Shown here in pieces: positions 17,234 through 27,144 of a stretch of DNA of 64,000 bases. The stretch comes from Anaerohalosphaeraceae bacterium (GTDB lineage Bacteria; Planctomycetota; Phycisphaerae; Sedimentisphaerales; Anaerohalosphaeraceae), in the NCBI GenBank assembly GCA_037479115.1, contig JBBFLK010000001.1, positions 102,455 through 166,454 on the forward strand, written 5' to 3'. The stretch's first letter is position 1. Every line of letters begins with the position of its first letter. The translations under genes were made by a program, and so were the position numbers. The notes below the pieces were generated by a model. The model had not been told where the DNA came from and did no database searches. It worked only from the letters and a program-made list of their open reading frames with translations.

Positions 17234-18334
17234 ATGAAACCGCTTTGGAAGACGAATTGGCCCAAGACCCGTCAGCATTTTCTGGACTGGTGGGCGGGCC
17301 GCGGGCTGGTGCTGGGAAGCTGGGGTACGGGGCTTGACGGTGACGGCCCGCCTCACGAGGATGTTCCTCCGCCCGCGGCGGCGGCCGATGCGGAACAGTA
17401 CCATACGGACCCGAATCGGGTTGCGGAACGGATTCATTATGAAATGGCGCACAAGGTCTGGCCGGCGGATATGCTGCCGGCGGCCTGGCCGGATATCGGC
17501 ACGGTGACGCTGGCGCCTTTTCTGGGGGCAATCCCAAAGTACGAAAAGGAGAACATCTGGTATCATCCGTGCATTGCCGACCCGGAAACCCATCCGCCGC
17601 TTCGGTACAATCCGGATGCCCCTTACAGCCGGATGCTGAAGGCGGTCCTTCGCGCAACGGTCGCCCGCAGCGGAGGGCATTATTTTGTAGGGATGCCTGC
17701 AATCATTTCCAACCTGGATGTGCTGGCGGCGGTGCGCGGGACGGAAAATCTGCTGGTGGATATGCTCGAGCGTCCGGCGTGGGTTCATCAGAAGCTGCAG
17801 GAGATTGAAACGGCGTACCGGCAGGTGTTTGATGAGCTGTATGAAATTCTCAAAGACGAAGACGGGAGCATGGCCTTCGGCTATTTTATGCTGTGGGGGC
17901 CGGGGAAAACGGGGCTGCTTCAGTGCGATACAGCGGTGATGATTTCGCCGAAGATGTTTGACGAGTTTGTTGTGCCGTATCTGAAGCAGTCCGTGGAGTT
18001 TCTGGATTATTCGATGTTTCATGTGGACGGGCATCAGTGTCTGGCGTGTGTGGATTCGCTGCTGGCCATTGAGGGGCTGAAGGCGATTGAATGGACGCCG
18101 GACCCGCAGGTGCCGCCGGGGGGCTCGCCGCACTGGTATGACCTGTACAAAAAAATCCTCCGGGCGGGCAAGGCCGTGTGGGCGGCCAATCTGGATGCGG
18201 AGGAGGTAATACCGCTGCTGGATGCCGTCGGGCCCAAGGGAGTGTATCTGACGGTGACCACCGCCGGCGGCAAGCCCATTACGGCTCGTCAGATGGAAGA
18301 ACTTGCCGACAAGATAGAACCCTACCGCACCTGA
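17234..18334 (+). CDS. URO-D-like protein (uroporphyrinogen decarboxylase superfamily)
   Basis: A 366-residue soluble protein with the TIM-barrel pattern of the uroporphyrinogen decarboxylase/MtaA-type methyltransferase superfamily: GMPAIISNLDVLAAVRGTENLLVDM, a middle AVMISPKMFDEFVVPYLKQ, FHVDGHQCLACVDSLLAIEGLKAIEWTPD and a terminal GVYLTVTT. True HemE residues and any heme gene context are missing, so it is not a heme enzyme. Paralogs in planctomycete and Bacteroidetes sugar loci have no assigned reaction. It is the last gene of the GH65 operon, four bases from the lipoprotein gene and ten bases from the convergent gene. Confidence 0.8.
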   Translation: MKPLWKTNWPKTRQHFLDWWAGRGLVLGSWGTGLDGDGPPHEDVPPPAAAADAEQYHTDPNRVAERIHYEMAHKVWPADMLPAAWPDIGTVTLAPFLGAIPKYEKENIWYHPCIADPETHPPLRYNPDAPYSRMLKAVLRATVARSGGHYFVGMPAIISNLDVLAAVRGTENLLVDMLERPAWVHQKLQEIETAYRQVFDELYEILKDEDGSMAFGYFMLWGPGKTGLLQCDTAVMISPKMFDEFVVPYLKQSVEFLDYSMFHVDGHQCLACVDSLLAIEGLKAIEWTPDPQVPPGGSPHWYDLYKKILRAGKAVWAANLDAEEVIPLLDAVGPKGVYLTVTTAGGKPITARQMEELADKIEPYRT

Positions 18335-18344
18335 AGGAGCGCGC

Positions 18345-21020
18345 TTACATTCGTCCCGGCGGAATACCGACGTCGCGCGGCGGCACTTTTGTTTCGGCAG
18401 GAATAACGCCGAGAATCAAATAGCTGCCCGGGCTGCGCGGGTCGAAGGTGATTTCGCCGGCCGGGAAGGTGAAGATGTGGATATTGACGCCGGGCGTTTG
18501 TTCAATTTGCAGGGCGTTCTGCAGGGTGCATTCGACACCGCCGTATTTGGCGGCCTGACTGTCGAGGTCCGGATTGGGCGGTTTGGCCCAGATGGACCGG
18601 TCTTCCTTGAAATAACCGACAAGAATCTGCACGGGTGTTTGGGTTTTCAGGCGGATGGGACTGAGCTGCCCGTTTTTGCCGGCCGTATGGGACAGTCGGA
18701 TGCCGGTGAGGCCTTCGAGTTCCTGTGCCAGCTGGAGGATGCGGTAGTCGCGGTCGAGGAAGGGTTTGGCGCCGACACGCACTTCGTACGTTTGACAATC
18801 TTTGCTGAGGAGTTCAAAGGGGACGCTCTGAAGACGGGGGATGCTTTGAACGGTCTGCGGTTTGCCGTCGGACAGTTCGGCCAGGCGTGCCCGAAACTCC
18901 TCCAGTTCCTTCTCGTAGAGCGGCAGCATATGCTCCCAGTGATAGTAGTAGGGGATGTCGCCTTTCATTCCCCGGATGGGGATGCGGCGGTGGCCTGTTT
19001 GAAGACTGTTGGCGTAGCGGTAGAATCGGCTGGTCCGCTCCGTCAGGGCCCGGTAGAATTCGAGACTTTTTTGGAGGTGTTCTTCGGCTTTGCGCATGCG
19101 GTCCGGATTGCGGCTGTAGTTGTAATCGAGGACCAGCAGAGCCGCCCGGACCTTTTCGGCATAGAAGCGGCTCATCAGGTCGATGCAGGCGATGTCATTT
19201 CGAAGCCGTTCGAACTCCTCCTGATTACGGGTGACGGAGGGAGCCGCCTTTTCAATCGCCTGCACGGCTGCTTCGGAGCGGCGGACGGCTTCTTCGATGA
19301 CTGTGACGGGGGTTTCGCCTTCGTGGGGTTCGCCGGCCCATTCTTTTCGGGCATATTCGTCCAGCCGTTCGCCGGGCGGGGCAAACCATTCCCACAAGCC
19401 GCTGACGGGATTATAGGGAGTGGGGTTGACCAGCTGATCGAGGAACATCCCCAGCGAGAGGGTCTGGCGGTTGCCTTCGGTGATGCCGAAGCGTCGGAGC
19501 AGCAGGGGAGCACAGTATCCGGATTCATTGTAGGCCGTCAGGATGCATTCGGCCGCCTCAGGGGTTCCGTAGCAGTCGGTCAGCCGCCGGAGCCAGTACT
19601 GCCGGTCCTGCTGCGGGTCTCGGTCCATCCGCCATAGGTAGCGGGCCCATGCCTCAAACCAAATCCAGTCCCGCTGAATCTGTTTGAGATACGGGTTGGT
19701 TTTGTCGGGGGAATGAGGCCAGTCCCAGTAAGTCAGGGGGTAGAGATGCACGCCCTGCGCCCCCAGGCGCTGTCGGCAGGCCAGCACGCAGCGGCGGATA
19801 AAATCTGTTGCTCCATAGCGGAAGGGCTCCAGGTTGGAAAGCAGATGGATGTTGACCACATGGGCGGACCCGAGACGGCTCATATCCAGATGCACCTGCT
19901 GCCAGCGTCCGCGCGGCTCGTAGGTGGTGAGGGATTCGCCGTTGTACTTGGCCATGGTATAGAGATTTGTGTAGTGTTTTAAGGCGGACTCCATCAGCTG
20001 CTGGACGTTTCCGACGGCATGGGCCCGGATGATAATCGGGGGTTCTTCGGTTTGGCCGAGGGCGGCCATGGCGTCTTTGACGGCGGGGATGATGGTTTCA
20101 TTCAGCCAGGCCTCCTGGTTTTCCTGTCCGCGCAGGGCCTCACCCAGACAGACCAGCAGTCCCACATGGGGGTAGGTTTTGATGAACTGGGTGATGGATT
20201 TGCGGTTGTAGTCGGCAGTCAGCGGGGTGGGGGCGGCGTGCTGGGTGGGGATGTTGTGGTGTTCGGCAAAGGGTTTGGAGACGAAGATGTTGTAGAACAT
20301 CTGGATGACCCAGATGCCGCGTTTGTCCGCTTCCTCCGTCAGGAAACGGTACATCTCTGCGTTGCGCTGATAGACTTCTTCGGAAACCTCGAGGGCATAG
20401 GGATAGTCCTCGAGCTTGACCAGGGAGGCGAAGGGATGGCCGTTCCACAGGTATAGGGTGTTCATCCGGTTGTCCACGAGGAAATCGAGAAACTCCAGCC
20501 ACTGGTTCTTGTCGTAAAAGAAGGGGAAGTTGTCCGGGGTGTAGGGATATTCATAGGTTTCCCGGCCCGGCAGGAGATAGGTCAGCTGCATTCCGATGCA
20601 GGGGCCGCGGAGGCGGAAGTCGGGTGCATCGGTGATGTCGAGGGTTTGCGGCCATCGGCCGGCTTCTTTGACTCGGTCGATGAGCTCGAGGGCTCCATAG
20701 AGGGCTCCGGAATCGCCGAAGCCGTGAATGCGGTACGTTCCCCGCTCATCGCGGTAAAGACGAAAGCCTTCGGGAGATTTGCCGCCTTCGATTTTGTTCA
20801 GTTTGTCGCTGGACAGAAGAATGCGGGCGGGACCGAATCGGCTCAGTGTTTCCTGCAGCCGCCGGGAGGCGTACAGAAGCCGGGGGGAGGGCTGTCCCGT
20901 GATTTCGATGGACAAAGCGGCGGTCTTTTCCTGTCCAAGGGGGGCTTGTGTTTCCGCGGCAAGGACTGCCGCAGCACTTATCACCAACCCGATTGCTGCC
21001 GTAAGAAACTGCTGCTTCAT
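18345..21020 (-). CDS. Large exported glycosidase-like protein, family uncertain
   Basis: This 891-residue protein has a signal peptide (MKQQFLTAAIGLVISAAAVLAA). Residues 35-125 resemble the small alpha/beta domain that precedes the barrel in GH20 and GH67 enzymes (GFRLYRDERGTYRIHGFGDSG, GALYGALELIDRV). A TIM-barrel-like region with aromatic and acidic clusters follows (LRGPCIGMQ, NRMNTLYLWNGHPF, LLVCLGEALRG), then a helical segment around 580-720 and a C-terminal beta region. I could not assign a CAZy family or catalytic pair with confidence. AGGGG precedes the ATG. The AraC regulator gene lies 49 bases upstream on the same strand, so the two probably form one unit. Confidence 0.7.
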   Translation of the reverse strand: MKQQFLTAAIGLVISAAAVLAAETQAPLGQEKTAALSIEITGQPSPRLLYASRRLQETLSRFGPARILLSSDKLNKIEGGKSPEGFRLYRDERGTYRIHGFGDSGALYGALELIDRVKEAGRWPQTLDITDAPDFRLRGPCIGMQLTYLLPGRETYEYPYTPDNFPFFYDKNQWLEFLDFLVDNRMNTLYLWNGHPFASLVKLEDYPYALEVSEEVYQRNAEMYRFLTEEADKRGIWVIQMFYNIFVSKPFAEHHNIPTQHAAPTPLTADYNRKSITQFIKTYPHVGLLVCLGEALRGQENQEAWLNETIIPAVKDAMAALGQTEEPPIIIRAHAVGNVQQLMESALKHYTNLYTMAKYNGESLTTYEPRGRWQQVHLDMSRLGSAHVVNIHLLSNLEPFRYGATDFIRRCVLACRQRLGAQGVHLYPLTYWDWPHSPDKTNPYLKQIQRDWIWFEAWARYLWRMDRDPQQDRQYWLRRLTDCYGTPEAAECILTAYNESGYCAPLLLRRFGITEGNRQTLSLGMFLDQLVNPTPYNPVSGLWEWFAPPGERLDEYARKEWAGEPHEGETPVTVIEEAVRRSEAAVQAIEKAAPSVTRNQEEFERLRNDIACIDLMSRFYAEKVRAALLVLDYNYSRNPDRMRKAEEHLQKSLEFYRALTERTSRFYRYANSLQTGHRRIPIRGMKGDIPYYYHWEHMLPLYEKELEEFRARLAELSDGKPQTVQSIPRLQSVPFELLSKDCQTYEVRVGAKPFLDRDYRILQLAQELEGLTGIRLSHTAGKNGQLSPIRLKTQTPVQILVGYFKEDRSIWAKPPNPDLDSQAAKYGGVECTLQNALQIEQTPGVNIHIFTFPAGEITFDPRSPGSYLILGVIPAETKVPPRDVGIPPGRM

Positions 21021-21069
21021 GGTCTATGCCCCTGTTCGTGTTGTCTGCTGCTGCCGCCGTCCGGAGAAT

Positions 21070-21945
21070 TCAGGAGCCCTCCGCAAGTCGATGGGATTCG
21101 CGGTATTCTCGGGGCGTACAGTGACAGAGTTCTTTAAAGGAGGTATTGAAACGGCTCAGCGAGTTGAAGCCGGATTCGAAAGCGATGTCCAGTACTTTTT
21201 TGTTGGTTGTAACCAGCAGACGCTGGGCGTGCTGGACGCGGTGCTGGATGATGAAGGTATTCATCGTAACGCCGAAGGTTTTTTTGAAGGCATAGGCCGC
21301 ATAGTCCGGATGCAGACCGACGGCGGCGGCGATGTCCGCCAGATGAATCGGTTCGGTATAGTGCTGGGCGATAAATCGGGCCATCGTTTCGATTTTGCTG
21401 AAATTCTGCGTGCCGACGTGCCGCAGCGAGCTTTTGGAGGGGGACGCGTCAGCCGGCTCTTTGCAGTTGTCCAGGTTCATGGCCATCCGCAGCAGACGGG
21501 CCTTGATTTCCAGCAGGACGATTTCCCGGGTGGCGGCGGCATTCTGATTGATGTCCTCAAACCATTGTTCGAACAGATGTTTGTCGGGGACCCGGCTGGA
21601 CGGTTCGGGCTCCTGGAGGATTTGTCCGTTCAGAACCTGCGAGGCAAATTTTTCCGGCATTCCCCAGCTGAGCATCCAGGGCAGCGGAATCGTAATCACA
21701 TAGTACGATTTGAGTTTTGAAAAATCGACGATTTGATGGGGCACGGCCGCCCAGAAGAGAGCGAGGGTTCCGCCGCGGATGGTGACGCGTTCCCCCCAGA
21801 ACAGATAAGTGAGGGTTCCTTTTTCAAAAAAATTGATTTCGATTTCGGAATGCTTGTCGGGGCGGCTCATCAACATGGGTTCCCACATTTCACAGGTGAA
21901 CCCGTACGGCGTGAACTCTTTCCGGTTTGGGTTGAAGTGTTTCAT
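21070..21945 (-). CDS. AraC-family transcriptional regulator
   Basis: A 291-residue regulator: an N-terminal cupin-like sensing domain (SEIEINFFEKGTLTYLFWGE, VPHQIVDFSKLKSYYVITIP) and a C-terminal pair of helix-turn-helix motifs (IHLADIAAAVGLHPDYAAYAFKK and VLDIAFESGFNSLSRFNTSFK, ending CHCTPREYRE). The architecture is that of sugar-responsive activators such as RhaS/MelR. It is transcribed ahead of the glycosidase-like gene and divergently from the isomerase operon, making both likely targets. I chose the ATG at 21945; a TTG 12 codons upstream also lacks a good ribosome site. Confidence 0.9.
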   Translation of the reverse strand: MKHFNPNRKEFTPYGFTCEMWEPMLMSRPDKHSEIEINFFEKGTLTYLFWGERVTIRGGTLALFWAAVPHQIVDFSKLKSYYVITIPLPWMLSWGMPEKFASQVLNGQILQEPEPSSRVPDKHLFEQWFEDINQNAAATREIVLLEIKARLLRMAMNLDNCKEPADASPSKSSLRHVGTQNFSKIETMARFIAQHYTEPIHLADIAAAVGLHPDYAAYAFKKTFGVTMNTFIIQHRVQHAQRLLVTTNKKVLDIAFESGFNSLSRFNTSFKELCHCTPREYRESHRLAEGS

Positions 21946-22270
21946 GGACCTAAATATATGGTAAGTTATTTCGAAAATCAAGGAGGAATCTGCCGGATTT
22001 CAATTTTACGATAGAAATCAGTACAAGCGAAAACAGGTGAGAAGAGAAATCAGCGGAGGCCCAAAAAACCCCTGTGAAAGGGGAAAAGGGATGTTCCGTT
22101 TTTACAAGGTACTATGTACGCAGATGACAGAAAACAAACAGCCGGACAGAAGAATCGATGTTGGCTGAATCTTCTGCTCTTCTTTCCATTTTTGGGGTCC
22201 GGAGGGTCTTGTTCTCTTGTGTCCGCATTGATTCGATCAGAGAAGGGCTCGGCAGTCTGAAGGATGCGCT
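21946..22270. promoter_or_regulatory. Divergent control region between araC-like and isomerase genes
   Basis: The 325-base stretch holds direct repeats AGAAATCAG at 22013-22021 and 22045-22053 (32 bases apart, three helical turns) and a related CGAAAATCA at 21972. AraC-type proteins often bind such spaced direct repeats. A CCCCTGTGAAAGGGG hairpin lies at about 22069-22083. No clear -35/-10 pair or gene was found. Confidence 0.35.
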
Positions 22271-23695
22271 ATGAAAATCATGCAAAAGAAAATCACCTTT
22301 GGGGTTCTTGTAGGGACTCGGAATATTTTTAATGCCGAATTGGCCATAGAGCAGCGGAAAAAGGTGCTTTCGGTGCTTCAGGAGCTGGGGTACGGAGCCG
22401 TGATACCGGATGCGAAGGCGACGAAGGCCGGAGCGATTGAGACGCGGGCGGATGCCAAGATTTGCGGGGAGCTGTTTAAGGCCCGGCGGGATGACATTGA
22501 CGGGATTCTTGTCATCCTGCCCAATTTCGGGGATGAATTGGGGGTTGCAGAAACCCTGAAACTGGCGGACTTGAAGGTGCCGGTTTTGGTCCAGGCATGC
22601 AATGATGAAATAGACAAAGTGGATGTAAAAAGCCGGCGGGACGCTTTTTGCGGCAAGATTTCGGTCTGCAACAATCTGTACCAGTATCAGATTCCGTTTA
22701 CGGACACCACGGAGCATACGTGCGATATTGACAGCGATGTTTTCAGGAAGGATCTGCGTTTTTTTGCCGCGGTGTGTCGGGTGGTTAAAGGGCTTCGAAC
22801 GCTGCGGGTCGGGGCGTTCGGGACGCGTCCGTGGGCGTTTCAGACGGTTCGCTTCAGTGAAAAAATCCTGCAGGCGGCGGGCATTACAGTGGTTCCTGTG
22901 GATTTATCAGAGGTAATTGCGCGGGCTCAGAAACTGGATTCGCTGTCTGCGGCGGTCCAGACCAAACTGACAGCCATCCGGAAATATGGGCGGATTCCGG
23001 CGGATGTGGGGGCCGAGAGTGTGCTTCGGCAGGCGAAGTTGTCGGTGGTGTTCGAGGAGCTGATGGAGGAGTATGAACTGGATGCCAGTGCGATTCAGTG
23101 CTGGAGCTCCATTGAAAATCACTATGGGTGTGCGACGTGTCTGTCGATGTCGATGATGGGCCAGCGGCATCTTCCCAGCGCCTGTGAAACGGATGTAACG
23201 GGAGCGGTTTCGATGGCGGCCCTGCTGCTGGCAAGCGGTTCGGTTCCGGCCCTGCTGGACTGGAACAACAATTTCGGTCAGGAGCGGGATAAATGCGTCT
23301 GCACGCACTGCAGCAATTATCCCAAGTCGTTTATGGGAAATGAGGTTGAAATCTCCAAGCTGGATGTGCTGGGGACCGTGCTGGACCGCGAACGGTGTTT
23401 CGGGGCCGTCAAGGGCAAAGTGGCCCCGGGACCGATGACGTATTTCCGAATTTCCACAGATGATGTGAAGGGCCGAATCAAGTCTTATCTGGGAGAGGGG
23501 CGGTTTACCGACGATTCGTTCGGGATGGACGGGGGCATTGCGGTCTGTCAGGTGGACAACCTGAGAGCCCTGCTGAGGCATATCTGCCAAAACGGGTTTG
23601 AGCATCATGTGGCAATGGCGCGGTCTCATTGTGCACAGGTTCTCCAGGAGGCGGTTTCCAAGTATTTGGGCTGGGATTTGTATTATCACCGGTAA
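22271..23695 (+). CDS. L-fucose/L-arabinose isomerase-like enzyme
   Basis: A 474-residue ketol-isomerase of the FucI/AraA superfamily. Candidate metal ligands are E306 in [10 protein letters not shown]330 in [10 protein letters not shown] and H445/H446 in [11 protein letters not shown], matching Glu-Asp-His of fucose isomerase. It is shorter than FucI (about 590 residues) and belongs to an uncharacterised branch. The family turns an aldose into its 2-ketose using Mn2+. It opens an operon whose downstream genes are a glycosidase, two transketolase halves and a FGGY kinase, so its ketose should feed phosphorylation and two-carbon transfer. AAGGA precedes the ATG. Substrate unknown; D-apiose is one proposal. 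Confidence 0.82.
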   Translation: MKIMQKKITFGVLVGTRNIFNAELAIEQRKKVLSVLQELGYGAVIPDAKATKAGAIETRADAKICGELFKARRDDIDGILVILPNFGDELGVAETLKLADLKVPVLVQACNDEIDKVDVKSRRDAFCGKISVCNNLYQYQIPFTDTTEHTCDIDSDVFRKDLRFFAAVCRVVKGLRTLRVGAFGTRPWAFQTVRFSEKILQAAGITVVPVDLSEVIARAQKLDSLSAAVQTKLTAIRKYGRIPADVGAESVLRQAKLSVVFEELMEEYELDASAIQCWSSIENHYGCATCLSMSMMGQRHLPSACETDVTGAVSMAALLLASGSVPALLDWNNNFGQERDKCVCTHCSNYPKSFMGNEVEISKLDVLGTVLDRERCFGAVKGKVAPGPMTYFRISTDDVKGRIKSYLGEGRFTDDSFGMDGGIAVCQVDNLRALLRHICQNGFEHHVAMARSHCAQVLQEAVSKYLGWDLYYHR

Positions 23696-23720
23696 AGGCA
23701 AGCCGGAGGGAATTTCGAAT

Positions 23721-25304
23721 TTGCGGAAGAACGGTCAAAAGGCAATCAGAGGTGCGGCAGCGGCCCTGCTGATTTGGTTTGGGGGAATCAGTGGGTGGGG
23801 ACAGCCCGTCACCGTGGAGCAGTGGGGCGTCTTTGAGGTGTCGTTTGCGGGGCCTGCCGAAGGGAATCCCTTTGCGGATGTGGAGCTGACGGCAGCCTTT
23901 CGGCAGGGGGACAAGACGCTGACGGTTTCGGGCTTTTACGACGGGGACGGGGTGTACCGCATTCGGTTCAGTCCTCCTGCAACAGGAGAGTGGACCTATA
24001 CGACACAGAGCAATCGGCCGGAACTGGCGGGGAAAACAGGCACGCTGAAGGCCGTTGAGCCGAGCAAGGGCAATCACGGGCCGGTCCGGGTTGCCCACAC
24101 GTTTCATTTTGCCTATGCGGACGGGACACCCTATCGGCCGATTGGAACGACTTGTTATGCCTGGATTCATCAGCCGCCGGAGCTTCAGGAGCAGACGCTA
24201 AAGACGCTGGCGGAATCGCCTTTCAATAAAATCCGCTTCTGCGTATTTCCCAAATGGTATGCCTACAATCGAAGTGAGCCGCTCTTGTATCCGTTTGAAG
24301 GCACGCCGCCGTCCCGGTGGGATTTTGCGCGGTTCAATCCAGCCTTTTTCCGTCATCTGGAAAAACGGATTCAGCAGCTCAGTGAAATGGGGATTGAGGC
24401 GGACCTGATTCTGTTTCATCCGTACGATCAAGGGCATTGGGGATTTGACCGAATGCCGAAGGAGGCGGATGACCGCTATCTTCGATATGTGGTTGCACGG
24501 CTGGCGGCCTTTCGAAATGTGTGGTGGTCGATGGCCAATGAGTTTGATTTTATGAAGGAAAAGACCCCGGAAGACTGGGACCGCTTTTTCCAGATTGTGC
24601 AGCGCTGCGACCCGTACGAGCATCTGCGTTCCATTCACAACGGCACGGTTCTGTATAATCATACAAAACCCTGGGTGACGCATGCGAGCATCCAGAACGG
24701 CTCGGCGGTGGAGGACTTCGGGCGGGCGGTTCTGTATCGGGATGTCTATGTCAAGCCGATTGTGTTTGATGAAGTGAAATACGAGGGCAATCTGCCGCAG
24801 CGATGGGGAAATCTTTCGGCGGAGGAAATGGTTCACCGGTTTTGGGAGGGGACCATTGCGGGCACCTATGTCGGGCACGGCGAGACGTATTTGGAGCCGA
24901 ATGACGTTATCTGGTGGGCCAAAGGGGGTGTTCTGCGGGGGCAGAGCCCGTCGCGGATTGCTTTTCTTCGCCGGATTCTGGAAGAAGGGCCCGCGGAAGG
25001 TCTGGAACCGATTGACAAATGGCAGAACTATCCGTTTGCGGGCAAACGCGGGGAATACTATCTGGGGTATTTCGGCCGTCAGCCGCTTTCGGAATGGCCG
25101 TTTGAATTGTACCGGGCGGGGCTTTCGGATGGAATGAAGTTTCGGGCGGAGGTGATTGATACGTGGAATATGACGATTACGCCGGCGGACGGCGTCTTTG
25201 AAATCAGGAAACGAGATAACTATACGTTTGTGGACAAAGAGGGGCGTTCGATTACGCTGCCGGGAAGGCCTTATATGGCGATTCGCATTCGCCGGATTGA
25301 ATGA
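23721..25304 (+). CDS. Exported DUF5060/apiosidase-like glycosidase, copy 1
   Basis: A 527-residue protein: hydrophobic export signal ([20 protein letters not shown]), N-terminal beta-sandwich of DUF5060 type ([33 protein letters not shown]), a TIM barrel with [19 protein letters not shown], and a C-terminal beta domain resembling DUF5605. The clan-A pattern gives E274 (SMANEFDFM) as acid/base and E351 (VFDEVKYEG) as nucleophile. The barrel resembles the DUF4038 apiosidase-like group; activity is not proven. The start is a TTG at 23721 with GGAGGG ten bases upstream; earlier ATGs lie within the isomerase gene and lack a ribosome site. It overlaps the next gene by four bases. A paralog is at 38825. 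Confidence 0.75.
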   Translation: MRKNGQKAIRGAAAALLIWFGGISGWGQPVTVEQWGVFEVSFAGPAEGNPFADVELTAAFRQGDKTLTVSGFYDGDGVYRIRFSPPATGEWTYTTQSNRPELAGKTGTLKAVEPSKGNHGPVRVAHTFHFAYADGTPYRPIGTTCYAWIHQPPELQEQTLKTLAESPFNKIRFCVFPKWYAYNRSEPLLYPFEGTPPSRWDFARFNPAFFRHLEKRIQQLSEMGIEADLILFHPYDQGHWGFDRMPKEADDRYLRYVVARLAAFRNVWWSMANEFDFMKEKTPEDWDRFFQIVQRCDPYEHLRSIHNGTVLYNHTKPWVTHASIQNGSAVEDFGRAVLYRDVYVKPIVFDEVKYEGNLPQRWGNLSAEEMVHRFWEGTIAGTYVGHGETYLEPNDVIWWAKGGVLRGQSPSRIAFLRRILEEGPAEGLEPIDKWQNYPFAGKRGEYYLGYFGRQPLSEWPFELYRAGLSDGMKFRAEVIDTWNMTITPADGVFEIRKRDNYTFVDKEGRSITLPGRPYMAIRIRRIE

Positions 25305-26182
25305 ATATGCCGTGCTCCAAGCAGAGAACGATTGAAAAGGCGAACGATGCGGCCCTGGATTTGCTGCTGCACAGAAAATCCATTGAGTATCGCATTCGGC
25401 TGCTCGGGTATATCAGGAAAGCGCAGGCCGGCCATACGGGCGGCAGTCTGTCGTGTGTGGATATTCTGAATGTTTTGTACAATTGCGTGCTGAATGTTTC
25501 TCCGGAGACGGCGGACGACCCCCGGCGGGACCGCTATATCCAGAGCAAAGGACACTCGGTCGAGGCCTTGTATGTGGTTCTGGCGGACCGGGGTTTTTTC
25601 CCGGAGTCGGATTTGGAAACACTCTGTCGGTTTCGGTCGCCGTATGTCGGACATCCGACGAGGAAGATTCGGGGGATTGAGCACAATACGGGGGCCCTCG
25701 GGCACGGGCTGGCTTTCGGTGCGGGAGCGGCCCTGGCCGGCAAAATGGATAGACTGGGCTATCGTGTTTTTGTCCTGCTGGGGGATGGGGAACTGGCCGA
25801 AGGGTCGAACTGGGAGTCGATGATGACGGCGGCCCACTACGGGCTGGACAATCTGACGGCGATTGTGGACCGCAATCAGCTGCAGATTACCGGCCGGACG
25901 GAGGAGGTTTGTGCGCTGGAAAGTCTTGTGGATAAGTTTACTGCGTTCGGCTGGTCGGTGCGGGAGGTGGACGGGCACAATGTCAGGGCCCTGCGGGAGG
26001 TTTTGTGTGCGGTGCCTTTCGAGGTCGGCAGACCCAGTGCGGTGATTGCCCATACCGTCAAAGGCAAGGGCGTCAGTTTTATGGAACACGATGTCAAATG
26101 GCATCACGGCGTCCCCAGTGATGAGGAGTACCAGAGGGCGATAGAGGAACTGAGGGCGCAGCTTGAGGAGGCGGAACGATGA
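25301..26182 (+). CDS. Transketolase, N-terminal (TPP-binding) subunit
   Basis: A 293-residue protein matching the first third of transketolase. [16 protein letters not shown] and [13 protein letters not shown] begin the fold, and the thiamine diphosphate/Mg motif runs from [13 protein letters not shown] (G161 onward) to about DRNQLQITG. Split transketolases act as heterodimers with a C-terminal subunit, here the next gene. The reaction moves a two-carbon ketol unit between sugar phosphates in the cytoplasm. Starts and stops on both sides overlap by four bases (ATGA), indicating coupled translation. In known two-subunit enzymes of sugar loci the substrate can be apulose 4-phosphate or a sulfosugar. 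Confidence 0.92.
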   Translation: MNMPCSKQRTIEKANDAALDLLLHRKSIEYRIRLLGYIRKAQAGHTGGSLSCVDILNVLYNCVLNVSPETADDPRRDRYIQSKGHSVEALYVVLADRGFFPESDLETLCRFRSPYVGHPTRKIRGIEHNTGALGHGLAFGAGAALAGKMDRLGYRVFVLLGDGELAEGSNWESMMTAAHYGLDNLTAIVDRNQLQITGRTEEVCALESLVDKFTAFGWSVREVDGHNVRALREVLCAVPFEVGRPSAVIAHTVKGKGVSFMEHDVKWHHGVPSDEEYQRAIEELRAQLEEAER

Positions 26183-27144
26183 GCGGCGCTGCAGCGATGG
26201 AAACGGCAAAGGCCAATCTGGATGTGTTCTCCGAGACGCTGCTGGCTTTGGCCAGGAGCAACCGGAACATTCTGGTTGTGACCAGTGATTCCCGCGGCTC
26301 CGGCCGACTGGTGCCGTTTGCCAAAGCCCTGCCCGAACAGATTATTGAGGTCGGGATAGCCGAACAGAATCTGGTGGGAATAGCGGCGGGGCTGGCCTCG
26401 GCCGGCAAGATTGTCTTTGCCGTCTCTCCGGGCAGTTTTCTGACGGCGCGTTCGCTGGAGCAAATCAAGAACGATGTCTGTTATTCCGACCATCCGGTCA
26501 AGCTGGTCGGCATCAGTTCCGGGGTCAGTTACGGAGCCCTCGGCTCGACCCATCATTCGCTGCATGATTTGGCGGTGCTGCGGGCGATTCCGAACTGCAC
26601 GGTTGTTGTGCCTGCGGACAATTTTGAAACGGCCGAGGCGGTCAAGGCGGCCGCCGAAATGACGCACCCGGTCTTTCTTCGTTTCGGCAAACGGCCGATG
26701 CCGCCTCTGCATCGGCCCGGAACGACGTTTACAGTAGGCAAATCACTGCTGGTTCGTGAAGGAAATGACCTTGCTTTTATTGCAACGGGAGAGACGGTCG
26801 TTCAGGCGGCGGGGGCTTGCGACCTTCTGGCTCAGGAAGGCATTTCGGCCCGTTTGCTCAGTATGCACACGGTCAAACCGCTGGACGAGGAGGCGGTTCT
26901 GCAGGCCGCGCAGGAGTGCGGAGCGGTGATTACGGTGGAAGAGCACAGCTGTGCCGGCGGGCTGGGAGAGGCGTGTGCGGCCGTTCTGATGCAGGCCGGT
27001 GTGTCGGTTCCTTTTCGAATCGTCGGTTTTCCGGATGAAGAGACGGTTTCCGGCAGTCAGCTGGACATCATGGCCTATTACGGGATTTCGCCGGAGGGGC
27101 TTGCCGAAACCGCCAGAACCCTGTTGAACAGGAAACGGTTATGA
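26179..27144 (+). CDS. Transketolase, C-terminal subunit
   Basis: A 321-residue partner of the upstream subunit: pyrimidine-binding domain with EVGIAEQNLVGIAAGLA, which carries the catalytic glutamate, and GALGSTHHSLHDLAVLRAIPN. The C-terminal transketolase domain follows from about residue 185 (FIATGETVVQAAGACDLLA, VITVEEHSCAGGLGEA). Both neighbours overlap by ATGA. The pair lies between a glycosidase and a sugar kinase and not beside pentose-phosphate genes, so it is probably dedicated to one catabolic substrate. Confidence 0.92.
   Translation: MSGAAAMETAKANLDVFSETLLALARSNRNILVVTSDSRGSGRLVPFAKALPEQIIEVGIAEQNLVGIAAGLASAGKIVFAVSPGSFLTARSLEQIKNDVCYSDHPVKLVGISSGVSYGALGSTHHSLHDLAVLRAIPNCTVVVPADNFETAEAVKAAAEMTHPVFLRFGKRPMPPLHRPGTTFTVGKSLLVREGNDLAFIATGETVVQAAGACDLLAQEGISARLLSMHTVKPLDEEAVLQAAQECGAVITVEEHSCAGGLGEACAAVLMQAGVSVPFRIVGFPDEETVSGSQLDIMAYYGISPEGLAETARTLLNRKRL

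Noticed and set aside
17234..18334. Calling the URO-D-like gene hemE
   Set aside because: Sequence patterns and context do not fit heme synthesis.
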